Assembly (NCBI RefSeq): GCF_014596725.1
Contig: NZ_JACVEG010000002.1
Span: 620,001 to 684,000, forward strand
Direction of reading: 5' to 3'
Length of the DNA: 64,000 nucleotides
Origin: Vibrio sp. Y2-5
GTDB lineage: Bacteria; Pseudomonadota; Gammaproteobacteria; Enterobacterales; Vibrionaceae
Positions 28,294-37,083 of the stretch are shown piece by piece; position 1 is the stretch's first letter; every line of letters begins with the position of its first letter. The notes beneath the pieces are model-generated. The model searched no databases. It saw only the letters and a program-made list of their open reading frames with translations, and was not told the DNA's origin. The position numbers and the translations under genes were made by a program.

Positions 28294-29307
28294 CTACAGG
28301 GCTAAAAACCACACCTTCTGGTGCTGAGTCAGACCCACTTCTTCCATCAATTCTTTAGTAATGATCAGTCGATCCTCTGTTTGGTTCCCCTCTGCGATAA
28401 ACGCACAGAAGCCTTTGGCTCCTTGGTAACCAACCAAGTATTGCTTTGTGTCAGCGTGAAGAGGTTCACCGACCAGTGACCCGGTTTTCATATTCAAACA
28501 AATAGGCAACGCATTGTGCGGAGCCGTCAAAATAGGGCCAGCATCGAAGATTTCCACATACTTGTCTGGCTCAAAACCTTGGTCATTTAAGAGCTGATAT
28601 TGAATTTCAGCATCTTGATGAACTTGTCCCATAACCGCTTGTGCTTCTTCGTCAATAAGAGGCACGTAAAGCGGATAGTGAGGCATCAGTTCTGCAACAA
28701 ACGCTTTGTCGCGAGTGCCGTTGTAGTATTCGACTTGGTTGTAGTCCATGCCGAAAAATTTTCGACCAACGTGTTCCCAAAAAGGGGCGCGGCCTTGGGT
28801 GTCTGCAATACCCGGCAGCACCGCCATCCATTCATTCGCGAATCGGTTAGGGTTCGCGTTCATGAACATCAAACGTCCTAGCGTGATTAACGCCGGGGAA
28901 GGCGTGTGGTGCTGCGATGGATCAATATAAAAAGAGCACAGTTGAGAGTGGTCACTTAAGTCATGATTCAGCGTCAATGCGTGAATACGGCTGTGAACAT
29001 TTAACTCTCGTGAGGAGTGGATAATGATGTCGTTGCGAAACGAATAGAACGCCTGACGATATCCCGCTAACGCGTTGATGGCTCCTGTGCCCAACAAATG
29101 CCCGGTGTCGGTCTCTTCCAATACAAAGAAGTAAGATTCTTCGCCCGGACAAAAAACGTCTTGTTCGAATGAGTAAATGGACTGCTCGATTTTCTGCAAT
29201 AGGTGTTCGCGCTTCGCTGGCAGAGTACACACCATTGGGCCGCTATCTATCGCAAGCTTTTCTATGTTGCTTAAATCAGTCAGTGTGACAGGACGTAATA
29301 CAATCAT
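28294..29307 (-). CDS. aruF: Arginine N-succinyltransferase, first subunit (AruF position)
   Basis: A 337-residue AstA-family protein beginning MIVLRPVTLTDLSNIEKLA, with SQLCSFYIDPSQHHTPSPAL and FWEHVGRKFFGMDYNQVEYY matching its neighbour's [14 protein letters not shown] block. The two are clearly paralogues. It is the first gene of the cluster aruF-aruG-astB-astE. No succinylornithine transaminase (astC) or succinylglutamate-semialdehyde dehydrogenase (astD) gene lies in the window, so those steps must come from elsewhere. An AraC-type regulator on the same strand lies upstream. Confidence 0.87.
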   Translation of the reverse strand: MIVLRPVTLTDLSNIEKLAIDSGPMVCTLPAKREHLLQKIEQSIYSFEQDVFCPGEESYFFVLEETDTGHLLGTGAINALAGYRQAFYSFRNDIIIHSSRELNVHSRIHALTLNHDLSDHSQLCSFYIDPSQHHTPSPALITLGRLMFMNANPNRFANEWMAVLPGIADTQGRAPFWEHVGRKFFGMDYNQVEYYNGTRDKAFVAELMPHYPLYVPLIDEEAQAVMGQVHQDAEIQYQLLNDQGFEPDKYVEIFDAGPILTAPHNALPICLNMKTGSLVGEPLHADTKQYLVGYQGAKGFCAFIAEGNQTEDRLIITKELMEEVGLTQHQKVWFLAL

Positions 29308-29549
29308 GGGTTTAACCTTATTTTGTATCTATCAACGCTTTTAGTACTTACTCAATTGAGCAAGGCCAGTATCCGAGTTCTTACTCCGTACTCTTCGGCT
29401 CTGATAAAGGGAAACGTCATTGTGTTTGCCTCTGTGAACAGTTCCATCATTGTCAGAATACGCGACGAGTTACGACATTACGTTCGTAAAAACGACCAGT
29501 TTTTATATATTTTCACCTTTCATTAACAATTGTGAGGTCGCTTTTTACA

Positions 29550-30575
29550 TTAATTCTTGGTTGCATATAAACGTTTCGACCTCTCTTCTCTGGGTGTGAT
29601 TTCAAAATACGCTTTATAAGCAGACGAAAAATGCGGACCACTTGAGAACCCACAAGTCAGGCCGATTTGTACCACTGACAAATTGGTGGTCTGTAACAGA
29701 TCTCGTGCTTTCTTTAATCTCAATTGCAGGTAGTAACGAGCCGGCATGGTGTCGAGATATCGTTTGAAAAGCCGCTCTAGCTGGCGTCTCGATACATGCA
29801 CTAAATCGGCGATCATGTCTGCTGACAGTGGTTCTTCCAGATTGCTTTCCATTAGTGAGATGGCTTTTTCGAGCCGTGGAGGTAACTCGATGTTTTCCAG
29901 TCCGCCATTAGCCAGCTCATTACCTGAAGTGACATTTCGTTGTTGTGACGACGGTTTGTCTCTGTCTAGGTACAACTCATCAGCGACGGAGTGCGCGGCC
30001 ACTTGGCTTTCATGTTTGGCAAGATAAACCATTAACAAATCGAGGCAGTCGGAATAACTTGCGCAGCTTGCCAACTTGGCGGACTGACAAAAGTGTTCGT
30101 ATTGAACAGTAAGGTCTGGATATTTTGTTTTTATTTCATCTTCCCAGCGCCAGTGAACCGCCCATGATGCATCGAGCCCAATACCACTTTCCAGCAGCCA
30201 AAAACAGCCTGCCTGTACACTGATAATGAACGTGTTTTCTTGCTGATAGTAGTGTAGCAGCGCGAGTTGAGTGCTTTTGGATAAGGGGGATTCTGGTCGT
30301 TGTTCGCTGGCAATGATAAGCAAATCGTATTGGGGGATGTCTGCGAGGCTTGCTTGCGTCACCAAGGTGATAGGTGGGCTTGCCATCGATTGCGGAAAAC
30401 CACTGATTTCGATGTTTGCTCCTGCCTTTTCTCCCACATAAAGAAGTTGAAATTTCTCTTCACCCAGAATTTTGTTCACCTGTGCAAAAGGCTCAGTGAT
30501 TGCTCCCAAAGTAAGCAAAGAGCAATCACTTGGGATAAAAATTCCAATTCTGTGCTGTGAAGAAGTTTTTGGCAT
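29550..30575 (-). CDS. AraC-family regulator with DJ-1/PfpI-like N-terminal domain (ArgR/AruR-like)
   Basis: A 341-residue GATase1-type AraC regulator. Residues 10-190 are a class-I amidotransferase-like sensor domain (RIGIFIPSDCSLLTLGAITE; FIISVQAGCFWLLESGIGLD). Residues 235-335 are two helix-turn-helix units (LSADMIADLVHVSRRQLERL; VVQIGLTCGFSSGPHFSSAY). This architecture matches the Pseudomonas ArgR that activates the aru operon in response to arginine. It lies 242 bases upstream of aruF, on the same strand, so it most likely controls this cluster. Confidence 0.9.
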   Translation of the reverse strand: MPKTSSQHRIGIFIPSDCSLLTLGAITEPFAQVNKILGEEKFQLLYVGEKAGANIEISGFPQSMASPPITLVTQASLADIPQYDLLIIASEQRPESPLSKSTQLALLHYYQQENTFIISVQAGCFWLLESGIGLDASWAVHWRWEDEIKTKYPDLTVQYEHFCQSAKLASCASYSDCLDLLMVYLAKHESQVAAHSVADELYLDRDKPSSQQRNVTSGNELANGGLENIELPPRLEKAISLMESNLEEPLSADMIADLVHVSRRQLERLFKRYLDTMPARYYLQLRLKKARDLLQTTNLSVVQIGLTCGFSSGPHFSSAYKAYFEITPREERSKRLYATKN

Positions 30576-31060
30576 ACTTATGTCAGCGCATCCTGCTAGA
30601 TGTAAGCACTCCGTTTGTCCGTAGACTCGATCGCTTACATTCGAAATTCAGGTCAACAACTACCAATAATAAAAATGAATATTTGGGTTACTAACGAATA
30701 AATAATCATAAAGATGTTTTAAAGATGAAAATATATTCAATAGATATGGGAAATATTAATAAATAATGTTGTTGACCATTTTGTTTGTTGAGTGATTTTA
30801 CCGCATAAAATTATTAAAGGCATAATTAAAAAATAACAAATGAAACAAATAGGAAACAAGTTAAGGGGGTTGTTTTTCTTTAACTTTATGAAATTTAAGT
30901 AAATTTTTTATTTTTCTTTTTCTTGTATGTGCTGATTTTGGGACGTTTTAGTAGGGTGGCATTTAACTGACTATAAATATGATAAATGTGAATTAATATT
31001 TAATCTTATTCAATCATTCATGGATAATTCATTCAATTCCATTCTACGTTTTAACTCCAA
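30576..31060. other. Very AT-rich intergenic region
   Basis: About 485 bases, strongly AT-rich with many A and T runs, between the AraC regulator start and the 3' side of the first GGDEF gene. It should hold the regulator promoter and is a likely target for H-NS-type silencing. No coding frame or clear operator seen. Confidence 0.45.
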
Positions 31061-31086
31061 AAATAAAACACCCACCAGTCGGTGAG
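31061..31086 (-). terminator. Terminator of the leftward GGDEF gene
   Basis: Read leftward, CTCACC-GACT-GGTGGG forms a 6-bp stem (one wobble pair) followed by TGTTTTATTTTT. It lies 47 bases past the stop. Confidence 0.6.
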
Positions 31087-31132
31087 CGTTAGGATATTAA
31101 AGCAGAACACACAGTCTCTAGTGAGACGAAAT

Positions 31133-33049
31133 TTAAGCTAGCTCTTTGAAGACTTCTACCCGGTTTCGGCCGAGATGTTTCGCTCTATACAGTGCTTTGT
31201 CGGCCCGTTCGAGTATCTTATCGGTGTCGGTATCCAGCATGTTAATGGTGGTAATTCCCATGCTGGCGGTACAATGTATGACGCTGTGATCTAACACGAC
31301 TGGGCACTCTTCTATCCGCTTGCGTATGCGGTTAGTAAAGTGCACCGACATTTCGGCGGTGGTTCCGGTTAATATCAGGCCAAACTCTTCACCGCCTAAA
31401 CGCCCTACAGAGTCAACTTTGCGAATTTCGTCCATAAGAATATTGGCAACCGATACCAGTACTTTGTCTCCGCCAGCATGGCCGTATGTGTCGTTAATCG
31501 CCTTAAAGTTGTCTAGATCGATAAAAATAACCGTGACAGCGTCACATTGTTTGCGATGGTATCTTTCCATCTCAGTAGCGAGCCGCTCCATAAATACTCT
31601 ACGTGTTGGCAGTTGGGTTAATGCGTCTGTGGTCGCCAATTTATGCAGTTCTTTTTCTAAGCGAATACGATCAGTGATATCTCGTGAAGACGCATAGAAA
31701 TAACGACCGTCAGCGGCCTTTATCCACTTGGCATTAAGTTCTACATCAATAATGGTTCCATCTTTTCTTCGATGTCGCGTTTCGTATTTCTTGGCTTCAG
31801 TGCCGAAGGTCGCCATCGTCTCGAAAATTTCATCGGGTTTCAATTTGGCTTCCCAGTCGCGCACATTTAACTTTGCCGTCTCTTCTTCGCTGTAACCAAG
31901 TAATTCTGCAAAGGAATGACTAAAAGCAACGATGTTCCCTTTTTTGTCGAGAATGTGTATGCCATCACTGGCCATTTCCATATAAAGTTTGTTCTTTTGG
32001 TTGAGGTTGTTAATTCGCAAATTAAGATCCATCAGTTTCTCAATATAGTTTCCACGATTCGCGTAATCGGTGAAAAATTTGCTTAACACACTGGCAAAGA
32101 TGAAACCAAAGACAATGGTAATAAATAAGGTGATTCCTGAACTATATAAAAAACTCTTATGAGACATCGATGCCTGCAAGTGTGAGTAAGTACTATTAAG
32201 AGAAAGAATCAAAATCAGTTGCTGATCGTTTGGCAGGTTGAGTTTTCTCGAGTAAATATTCGAATTCTGATAGGTGGCGTTGTTCACTAATTCCTCAAAA
32301 TCAGGAATATCTTTATAAATATTGTCATTTTTACTGTAACGGCTCCAATTTCTGCTTTTGTCATAGTGAAGTAGGATTTCACCGTTACTATCGACAAGTA
32401 TCGATTGGTATAAAGGTGCATTGGCAAAGGTATCGAAAAGTGGTTTGGTAAAATAGTTAATAATTAAAATACCAGAGAAAGTGTTCTTATAAGAGAGGGG
32501 CATCACTGCTCGTACTGTCGGCTTATACGGTATTTCAACCCGTCCATTATCTTCATTCAAGTCAAAATGTGAAAACCAGATTTGTTCGGGCTGCTTGCCT
32601 ACAGAGTCATAAAAAAAGTAACGATGGGACTTATTTTGCAGTTTATTTTCTGCAACAATTTTGGCTTCGTCACCAAACTTATCTCTGTCAATTCTGACGA
32701 TTTCCATTCCGTTTTTGTCGATAAAACGGATCTTCATTATATCCTGCTGGCTTATGGCGATAGAAAGTGCCAATTGTTCAAACTCCTTTTTATCCTTCAG
32801 TTGGCTATTTAGAAACTGATTGAAAAATTGGCTGGATCGTATCGCTCTCACTGTGTTTTCTGAGTTAGAGAAGAAGTTGGTGAGTAAATTCTCTCTTTCT
32901 TTAGTTTTCTGATTGGCGTTGGTCAGAGCTATAGTTTCTGTCTGATCAGAGAATATCAGCTCTCTTGTTAGAAACTCGGTTACAACAATGATTGTCCCAA
33001 ACGATATTAGGATAAAAATGAGTTTTGGAAGGCTTTTATGTAACCGCAT
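31133..33049 (-). CDS. Membrane diguanylate cyclase (sensor + PAS + GGDEF)
   Basis: A 638-residue inner-membrane protein. An N-terminal membrane segment (LIFILISFGTIIVVTEFL) and a second one near 305-325 (GITLFITIVFGFIFASVL) bracket a periplasmic dCache-like sensor. A PAS domain follows at about 350-470 (MEMASDGIHILDKKGNIVAF; RHRRKDGTIIDVELN). The C-terminal GGDEF domain has active-site GGEEF and an RKVD inhibitory site five residues before it, so c-di-GMP synthesis with product inhibition is expected. No EAL domain. It is divergent from a second cyclase gene. Confidence 0.92.
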   Translation of the reverse strand: MRLHKSLPKLIFILISFGTIIVVTEFLTRELIFSDQTETIALTNANQKTKERENLLTNFFSNSENTVRAIRSSQFFNQFLNSQLKDKKEFEQLALSIAISQQDIMKIRFIDKNGMEIVRIDRDKFGDEAKIVAENKLQNKSHRYFFYDSVGKQPEQIWFSHFDLNEDNGRVEIPYKPTVRAVMPLSYKNTFSGILIINYFTKPLFDTFANAPLYQSILVDSNGEILLHYDKSRNWSRYSKNDNIYKDIPDFEELVNNATYQNSNIYSRKLNLPNDQQLILILSLNSTYSHLQASMSHKSFLYSSGITLFITIVFGFIFASVLSKFFTDYANRGNYIEKLMDLNLRINNLNQKNKLYMEMASDGIHILDKKGNIVAFSHSFAELLGYSEEETAKLNVRDWEAKLKPDEIFETMATFGTEAKKYETRHRRKDGTIIDVELNAKWIKAADGRYFYASSRDITDRIRLEKELHKLATTDALTQLPTRRVFMERLATEMERYHRKQCDAVTVIFIDLDNFKAINDTYGHAGGDKVLVSVANILMDEIRKVDSVGRLGGEEFGLILTGTTAEMSVHFTNRIRKRIEECPVVLDHSVIHCTASMGITTINMLDTDTDKILERADKALYRAKHLGRNRVEVFKELA

Positions 33050-33354
33050 TTATCATTTCCTTTGCCCCTCGTTCTTTAAAGATAGACAGAAATTAAATGG
33101 TTGTTTATTTGAAATGTGTTTTATCTTATACGAAATATGTAAACCTTGTCGAACCACTCATCTATTTAGAAAATTCAACTTAACGCAGGTTTGTAACTAT
33201 GTGTTAGATTCCACTTTTTTTATTACCCCTATGATCTTTCACTTAATATTCAATTAGCGAATGCTTTTCTTATCAAATATCTGATATTGTTTCATTAGCG
33301 TTAGCTAAAGCTCTAGATATAGCCCAGCACAATGAAAACTCCACTGGAGAGAAA
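33050..33354. other. Divergent promoter region between two GGDEF genes
   Basis: A 305-base gap between two head-to-head cyclase genes. The rightward gene has a CTGGAGAGAAA ribosome site just before the ATG at 33355. No operator palindrome was obvious. Confidence 0.5.
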
Positions 33355-35070
33355 ATGAAGTTAAAGCCTCAGTTTATGTTAGTTACTGCTCTGGTGTTTA
33401 TTGTCACCGCAGGCGCGGTTTCTTGGCTAGTTAGAACACTTGCTGAGGGAATCATTGAGCAGTGGGCTCCGCGTTATATAACCAAACAAACTCTTTACGA
33501 TAAGAGCCGCACACTTCAACCTATTCTGCGGGAACTGGCGCTTTCCCGTCAGCTTGCCACTTCCAATACCATTAAGCAGTGGGCACATTCTCCTCAAAAT
33601 GAATCTTTGCAAACTATTGCGCTCGATGAATTAGAAAATTATCGCCAGAACTTTCAAGACAAGAGTTACTTTGTCGCTTTATTGAGTAATGGGCATTATT
33701 ACCACAACAATGCGCAAAATGAATTTCGGGGTAAAGAATTTCGCTATGTATTAGATGAAAGTAAGCAAGAGGACAGCTGGTTTTACAATCTAATTGAACA
33801 AAAACGCGACATTCATATCAACGTAAACCCTGACGTTGAGCTTGGAATTACTAAGTTGTGGATTGATGTTCTTATTAAAGATGGTGACGAAATTCTTGGC
33901 ATGGTTGGGACAGGGTTAGACCTTACGACTTTCTTAAATAGCGTAGTAGAAGAAGTTGAACCCGGCATACACAGCTTCTTTATTGATCATGTGGGGGCAA
34001 TTCAGCTTCATAGAGACAAAGCCATGATTGACTTTGGCTCGGTGACAAAAACAAAAGGCACGCATAAGACGATTGATCTGATTTTTGACAATAAAAATGA
34101 CTTAGAAAGCATTTACCAATCGATGCGTGAGTTAGAGTCTGGTGACAAACAAGTAGCAACAACTTTTGTAGATTTACAGGGATCTCGTCAATTGGTGGGC
34201 TTGGTTTACCTACCTGAAATTGACTGGTATGAAATAACACTAATTGATTTGAATATCTTCCTTCCTATCTCTCACTTCACCAAGATCGTATTAGTGTTTA
34301 TTGGAACACTATTGATTGCACTGACGCTTATGAATTTGGTGCTAACGCGTTTGGTTTTGAATCCAATCAGTGAACTGGACAAAGCGTTGGCTTTATTTGA
34401 GAAAGGTAAGAATCCGAAGTCTGAAATTACAATACGTAGAAGAGGCGAGCTGGGGAGGGTGACCTACCACTTTATTCAAATGGCTGAATCAGCCTTACAG
34501 TCTAAGAGAGATCTGGAGCGCAAGGTACATGAAAGAACCGCTGAACTTGAACGGCTTACTCAAATAGATCCGTTAACTGAATTGTATAACCGTCGAGGTA
34601 TGGCTGAGCAAATTGAAGCAAGCTTAAATCGGGCTGAACGTGAAGATCTTCCATTGGGGTTATTATGGATTGATATCGACTGGTTTAAAGATATCAATGA
34701 TACCTATGGCCATGCCGCAGGAGATGAATCACTCAAAGCAATAGCGGAAGTGATTAAACAAACCATCCGTTCCTATGACATGGCGGCCCGTTGGGGAGGC
34801 GATGAGTTTCTTGTGCTTTTGGTGAACGTTGATGCAAACGAGCTTGTTCAATTGGCTGGGCGCTTATGTTCGCAAATCTCACGTCATCAGTTTTCCAATC
34901 GTTTTTCAATCAGTGTGAGTATCGGTGGAGCTATGTACGTCAAAGGACAAAACATCGACACCTGGTTACAAAATGCCGACCAAGCGTTATATAAAGCAAA
35001 AGATAACGGAAGAAACGGCTTTTATATTAATCAAGTTAAAGCAATAGATAACAATGAAAGTAGCGTTTAA
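33355..35070 (+). CDS. Membrane diguanylate cyclase (sensor + HAMP + GGDEF)
   Basis: A 571-residue protein with an N-terminal membrane segment (MLVTALVFIVTAGAVSWLV), a periplasmic Cache-like domain (about 35-300; WFYNLIEQKRDIHIN; VGTGLDLTTFLNSV), a second membrane segment near 305-330 (IVLVFIGTLLIALTLMNLVL), a HAMP linker (NPISELDKALALFEKGKN) and a coiled coil. The GGDEF domain has intact GGDEF preceded by RSYD, an RxxD inhibitory site. It would make c-di-GMP in response to an extracellular cue. The pair of divergent sensors may act on one local c-di-GMP output. Confidence 0.93.
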   Translation: MKLKPQFMLVTALVFIVTAGAVSWLVRTLAEGIIEQWAPRYITKQTLYDKSRTLQPILRELALSRQLATSNTIKQWAHSPQNESLQTIALDELENYRQNFQDKSYFVALLSNGHYYHNNAQNEFRGKEFRYVLDESKQEDSWFYNLIEQKRDIHINVNPDVELGITKLWIDVLIKDGDEILGMVGTGLDLTTFLNSVVEEVEPGIHSFFIDHVGAIQLHRDKAMIDFGSVTKTKGTHKTIDLIFDNKNDLESIYQSMRELESGDKQVATTFVDLQGSRQLVGLVYLPEIDWYEITLIDLNIFLPISHFTKIVLVFIGTLLIALTLMNLVLTRLVLNPISELDKALALFEKGKNPKSEITIRRRGELGRVTYHFIQMAESALQSKRDLERKVHERTAELERLTQIDPLTELYNRRGMAEQIEASLNRAEREDLPLGLLWIDIDWFKDINDTYGHAAGDESLKAIAEVIKQTIRSYDMAARWGGDEFLVLLVNVDANELVQLAGRLCSQISRHQFSNRFSISVSIGGAMYVKGQNIDTWLQNADQALYKAKDNGRNGFYINQVKAIDNNESSV

Positions 35071-35084
35071 AACGAATTAGACAG

Positions 35085-35106
35085 TAAACGAAGTCGTTTA
35101 GTTTTC
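35085..35106 (+). terminator. Weak terminator after the second GGDEF gene
   Basis: TAAACG-AAGT-CGTTTA, a 6-bp stem, followed by GTTTTC. It lies 15 bases after the stop. Confidence 0.5.
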
Positions 35107-35125
35107 ATGCCAACAGATTTGTAAA

Positions 35126-35473
35126 CTAAGGCCATGCTCGTTTTTTCGCGCCACCATTGGCTTTGATCATATCCATGGTTTTTTTCGATTGCTCTTCAAT
35201 TGACTTCAAGCTTTTTGTTACAGAGTTTTGGAATTCCGCTTTGCCCGATTCAAACTGATCAGTTGGCGGTGTTGAAGGGGATTTCAACTGATGCACAAGT
35301 TGCACTAATTGTTTATTTTGACCTTCGAGCGCTTTGACTTGAGCCGTGAGAGCTTTGAGTAATCCACTTTGTTCACGGATTTTGGATTCAATGCTGTTAA
35401 AAGCCTGAAGGATTTGCCCTATATTTTGTTCTGCCATCAAGATATCCATATTCGATGTACCAACATAGTTCAA
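35126..35473 (-). CDS. Small coiled-coil protein, function unknown
   Basis: At most 115 residues; in-frame ATGs at 35449 (MDILMAEQN) and 35437 (MAEQN) may be the true start. Residues about 15-65 are a predicted coiled coil (FNSIESKIREQSGLLKALTA; QVKALEGQNKQLVQLVHQL), then a short Pro-Ser-Thr linker and a second amphipathic helix (KSLKSIEEQSKKTMDMIKAN). No signal peptide or membrane segment. I know no family for it. It is convergent with the second cyclase gene across a weak terminator. Confidence 0.65.
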   Translation of the reverse strand: MNYVGTSNMDILMAEQNIGQILQAFNSIESKIREQSGLLKALTAQVKALEGQNKQLVQLVHQLKSPSTPPTDQFESGKAEFQNSVTKSLKSIEEQSKKTMDMIKANGGAKKRAWP

Positions 35474-35496
35474 GTATAGGCAAAGCTTTTTGTTTT

Positions 35497-35682
35497 ATGA
35501 GTGAATTATTAGTTCATGTTAACAGTTTTGTTAATTACTACTGGAGGCAAACGACAGACATTCTACCGAAACGCAACCCTACGGTTGTTGAAGCCAGCGA
35601 TGCTCACTGTTCGGTAGAATGTGCACGAGAACTCATTCGTTTCTATAGAGTTGAGCTAGAAATGCTCACTTTTACTTTTTGA
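35497..35682 (+). CDS. Possible small protein, uncertain
   Basis: A 61-residue frame starting MSELLVHVNSFVNYYWRQTT and ending ECARELIRFYRVELEMLTFT-F. The residue mix is protein-like and there is an AGGC purine stretch upstream, but no strong ribosome site. It overlaps the 3' end of the leftward gene at 35656 by 27 bases and contains a 13-bp inverted repeat, so it could equally be a structured non-coding segment. Confidence 0.4.
   Translation: MSELLVHVNSFVNYYWRQTTDILPKRNPTVVEASDAHCSVECARELIRFYRVELEMLTFTF
35558..35622. repeat. 13-bp perfect inverted repeat with internal stems
   Basis: ACATTCTACCGAA (35558-35570) and TTCGGTAGAATGT (35610-35622) are perfectly complementary. Inside, CAACC-CTAC-GGTTG and a short AGC...GCT pair give a three-way-junction shape of about 65 bases. 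There is no T run for termination. Confidence 0.65.
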
Positions 35683-35931
35683 TAAAATATAGTCTTCAAG
35701 CGCCTGAACTATTTCTGGACGATTAATGTATTTGCCAATGAAGTATGGCGGTATAAAGAATATCAAGAGGTAAAAAGATTCATCAATGAATTGATTTGCA
35801 ATCACCACTTCATGATTGAAATAAGCGAATATCGCTAGGGCATCGAGCAAGATATAGAGCCCACATAACACTACGGACATAATGAGTATCAGCCCGAGAA
35901 AATTTCTCAAAATCACTTTAGATGTTGTCAT
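35656..35931 (-). CDS. Small two-helix membrane protein, function unknown
   Basis: A 91-residue protein with two hydrophobic segments, about 9-33 (NFLGLILIMSVVLCGLYILL) and 50-65 (FYLLIFFIPPYFIGKYI), and a short polar tail (ALEDYILSKSKSEHF). It is likely an inner-membrane protein of no family I recognise. It stands between a coiled-coil gene and a LysR gene, all leftward. Confidence 0.6.
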   Translation of the reverse strand: MTTSKVILRNFLGLILIMSVVLCGLYILLDALAIFAYFNHEVVIANQFIDESFYLLIFFIPPYFIGKYINRPEIVQALEDYILSKSKSEHF

Positions 35932-36080
35932 TTTTAATCCCTCAAAAATTGGACAAGATCTAACGTACTCCTATTTACCCGGTTGGTTACTTGATATGAA
36001 TCAAGTTTCTCTTTCTGTTCGCGTAAATTAAGTTTGCCAAAGTGGTATCACCGTTTGAATCAGCGGGGTTGTGTGCCATC

Positions 36081-36980
36081 TCATTTCTCTTGCGACGAGA
36101 AGACCGATTGTATTAGCTCATGCAAATACAGGGTGAATGGTTCCTTACTGTGACTTTGTTTAACAAAAGATGAGAGTAAATAATCTATATCTTCACCTAA
36201 TTTTACGATTTTCACCTTTGAACTATCGTAGATAAAGTCGGGTAGAAAAGAGACTGATGGCACCGTTTGAATAATTTCGTACGCCGTCGCTAGTGAGTCA
36301 ACGTAAGCGACTTTTGTTGGCTCCAGTTCTAGCTTTTCCAGTAGGCGATATCGATGTTCATTCCAGGACGATAACCTAGATATAATCAACAAGTTATCGA
36401 GCACATCATCTAACTGATTAATTACAACATCAGGGTGGCAAGCCAAATAAACATGATATTTGCAAATATAGCGCTGAGCGATTCCTTTGTCGGTTTCAAA
36501 ATCATTAAAGTGAACGCCAATATCTATGTCTCCGGACTCAATGCCTTTAAGGGTATATTTTCCCCAACGCTGAATATGAAAAGTAGCTTTAGGAAAATGT
36601 TTCATTAACACAGTGGTTAATCTTGCTGCGGAGTATTGATAAATATAGGAATTGAGTGCAATCACAATAGGTTGCGCATATTGAGAGAAATCCGTTCGGG
36701 AAGTCGAAGCTTGTTTCAACACATTGGCAATTTGGTTAAAGTGCAGTTCCACCTGTGGGGCGATTTGCTGAATTAAAGGTGTGAGCTCCATACCTTGGGC
36801 ACTGCGAATAAAAATAGGGTCATTTAACTTTTCACGTAACTTAGTTATGTCGCGGCTAACGGCACTTTCAGACTTATTAAGAATGTCTCCGACTTTCTTA
36901 AGGTTCGGATTGTGATAGAGCAAGATCATGGTTTTCATTAGATCTAACGGTAGGTCCAAATAACGGTTCTTTAAGTCCAT
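36081..36980 (-). CDS. LysR-family regulator divergent from alkylsulfatase gene
   Basis: A 299-residue LysR regulator. The winged helix (residues 10-70) includes LKKVGDILNKSESAVSRDIT and LNDPIFIRSAQGMELTPL. The effector domain follows (PIVIALNSYIYQYSAARLTT). It belongs to the LeuO/NodD-like branch by its short VSRDITKLRE recognition helix. It is divergent from the alkylsulfatase-like gene across 103 bases, with a 22-bp dyad in the gap, so it most likely controls that gene and the hydrolase behind it. Confidence 0.9.
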   Translation of the reverse strand: MDLKNRYLDLPLDLMKTMILLYHNPNLKKVGDILNKSESAVSRDITKLREKLNDPIFIRSAQGMELTPLIQQIAPQVELHFNQIANVLKQASTSRTDFSQYAQPIVIALNSYIYQYSAARLTTVLMKHFPKATFHIQRWGKYTLKGIESGDIDIGVHFNDFETDKGIAQRYICKYHVYLACHPDVVINQLDDVLDNLLIISRLSSWNEHRYRLLEKLELEPTKVAYVDSLATAYEIIQTVPSVSFLPDFIYDSSKVKIVKLGEDIDYLLSSFVKQSHSKEPFTLYLHELIQSVFSSQEK

Positions 36981-37011
36981 GTCTTACACCTTCTTGCAAT
37001 ATACGCAAGGT

Positions 37012-37033
37012 AATCTTAACTTTAGTTATGATT
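37012..37033. promoter_or_regulatory. Dyad operator, probable LysR binding site
   Basis: AATC-T-TAAC-TTTA-GTTA-T-GATT is a 22-bp inverted repeat with perfect outer and inner half-sites, containing a T-N11-A type core. It sits midway between the LysR start (36980) and the alkylsulfatase start (37084). Confidence 0.65.
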
Positions 37034-37083
37034 TTTACAAGGGCACAATCATATAAAATTGAACCAGACACAAGGTTATAAAT

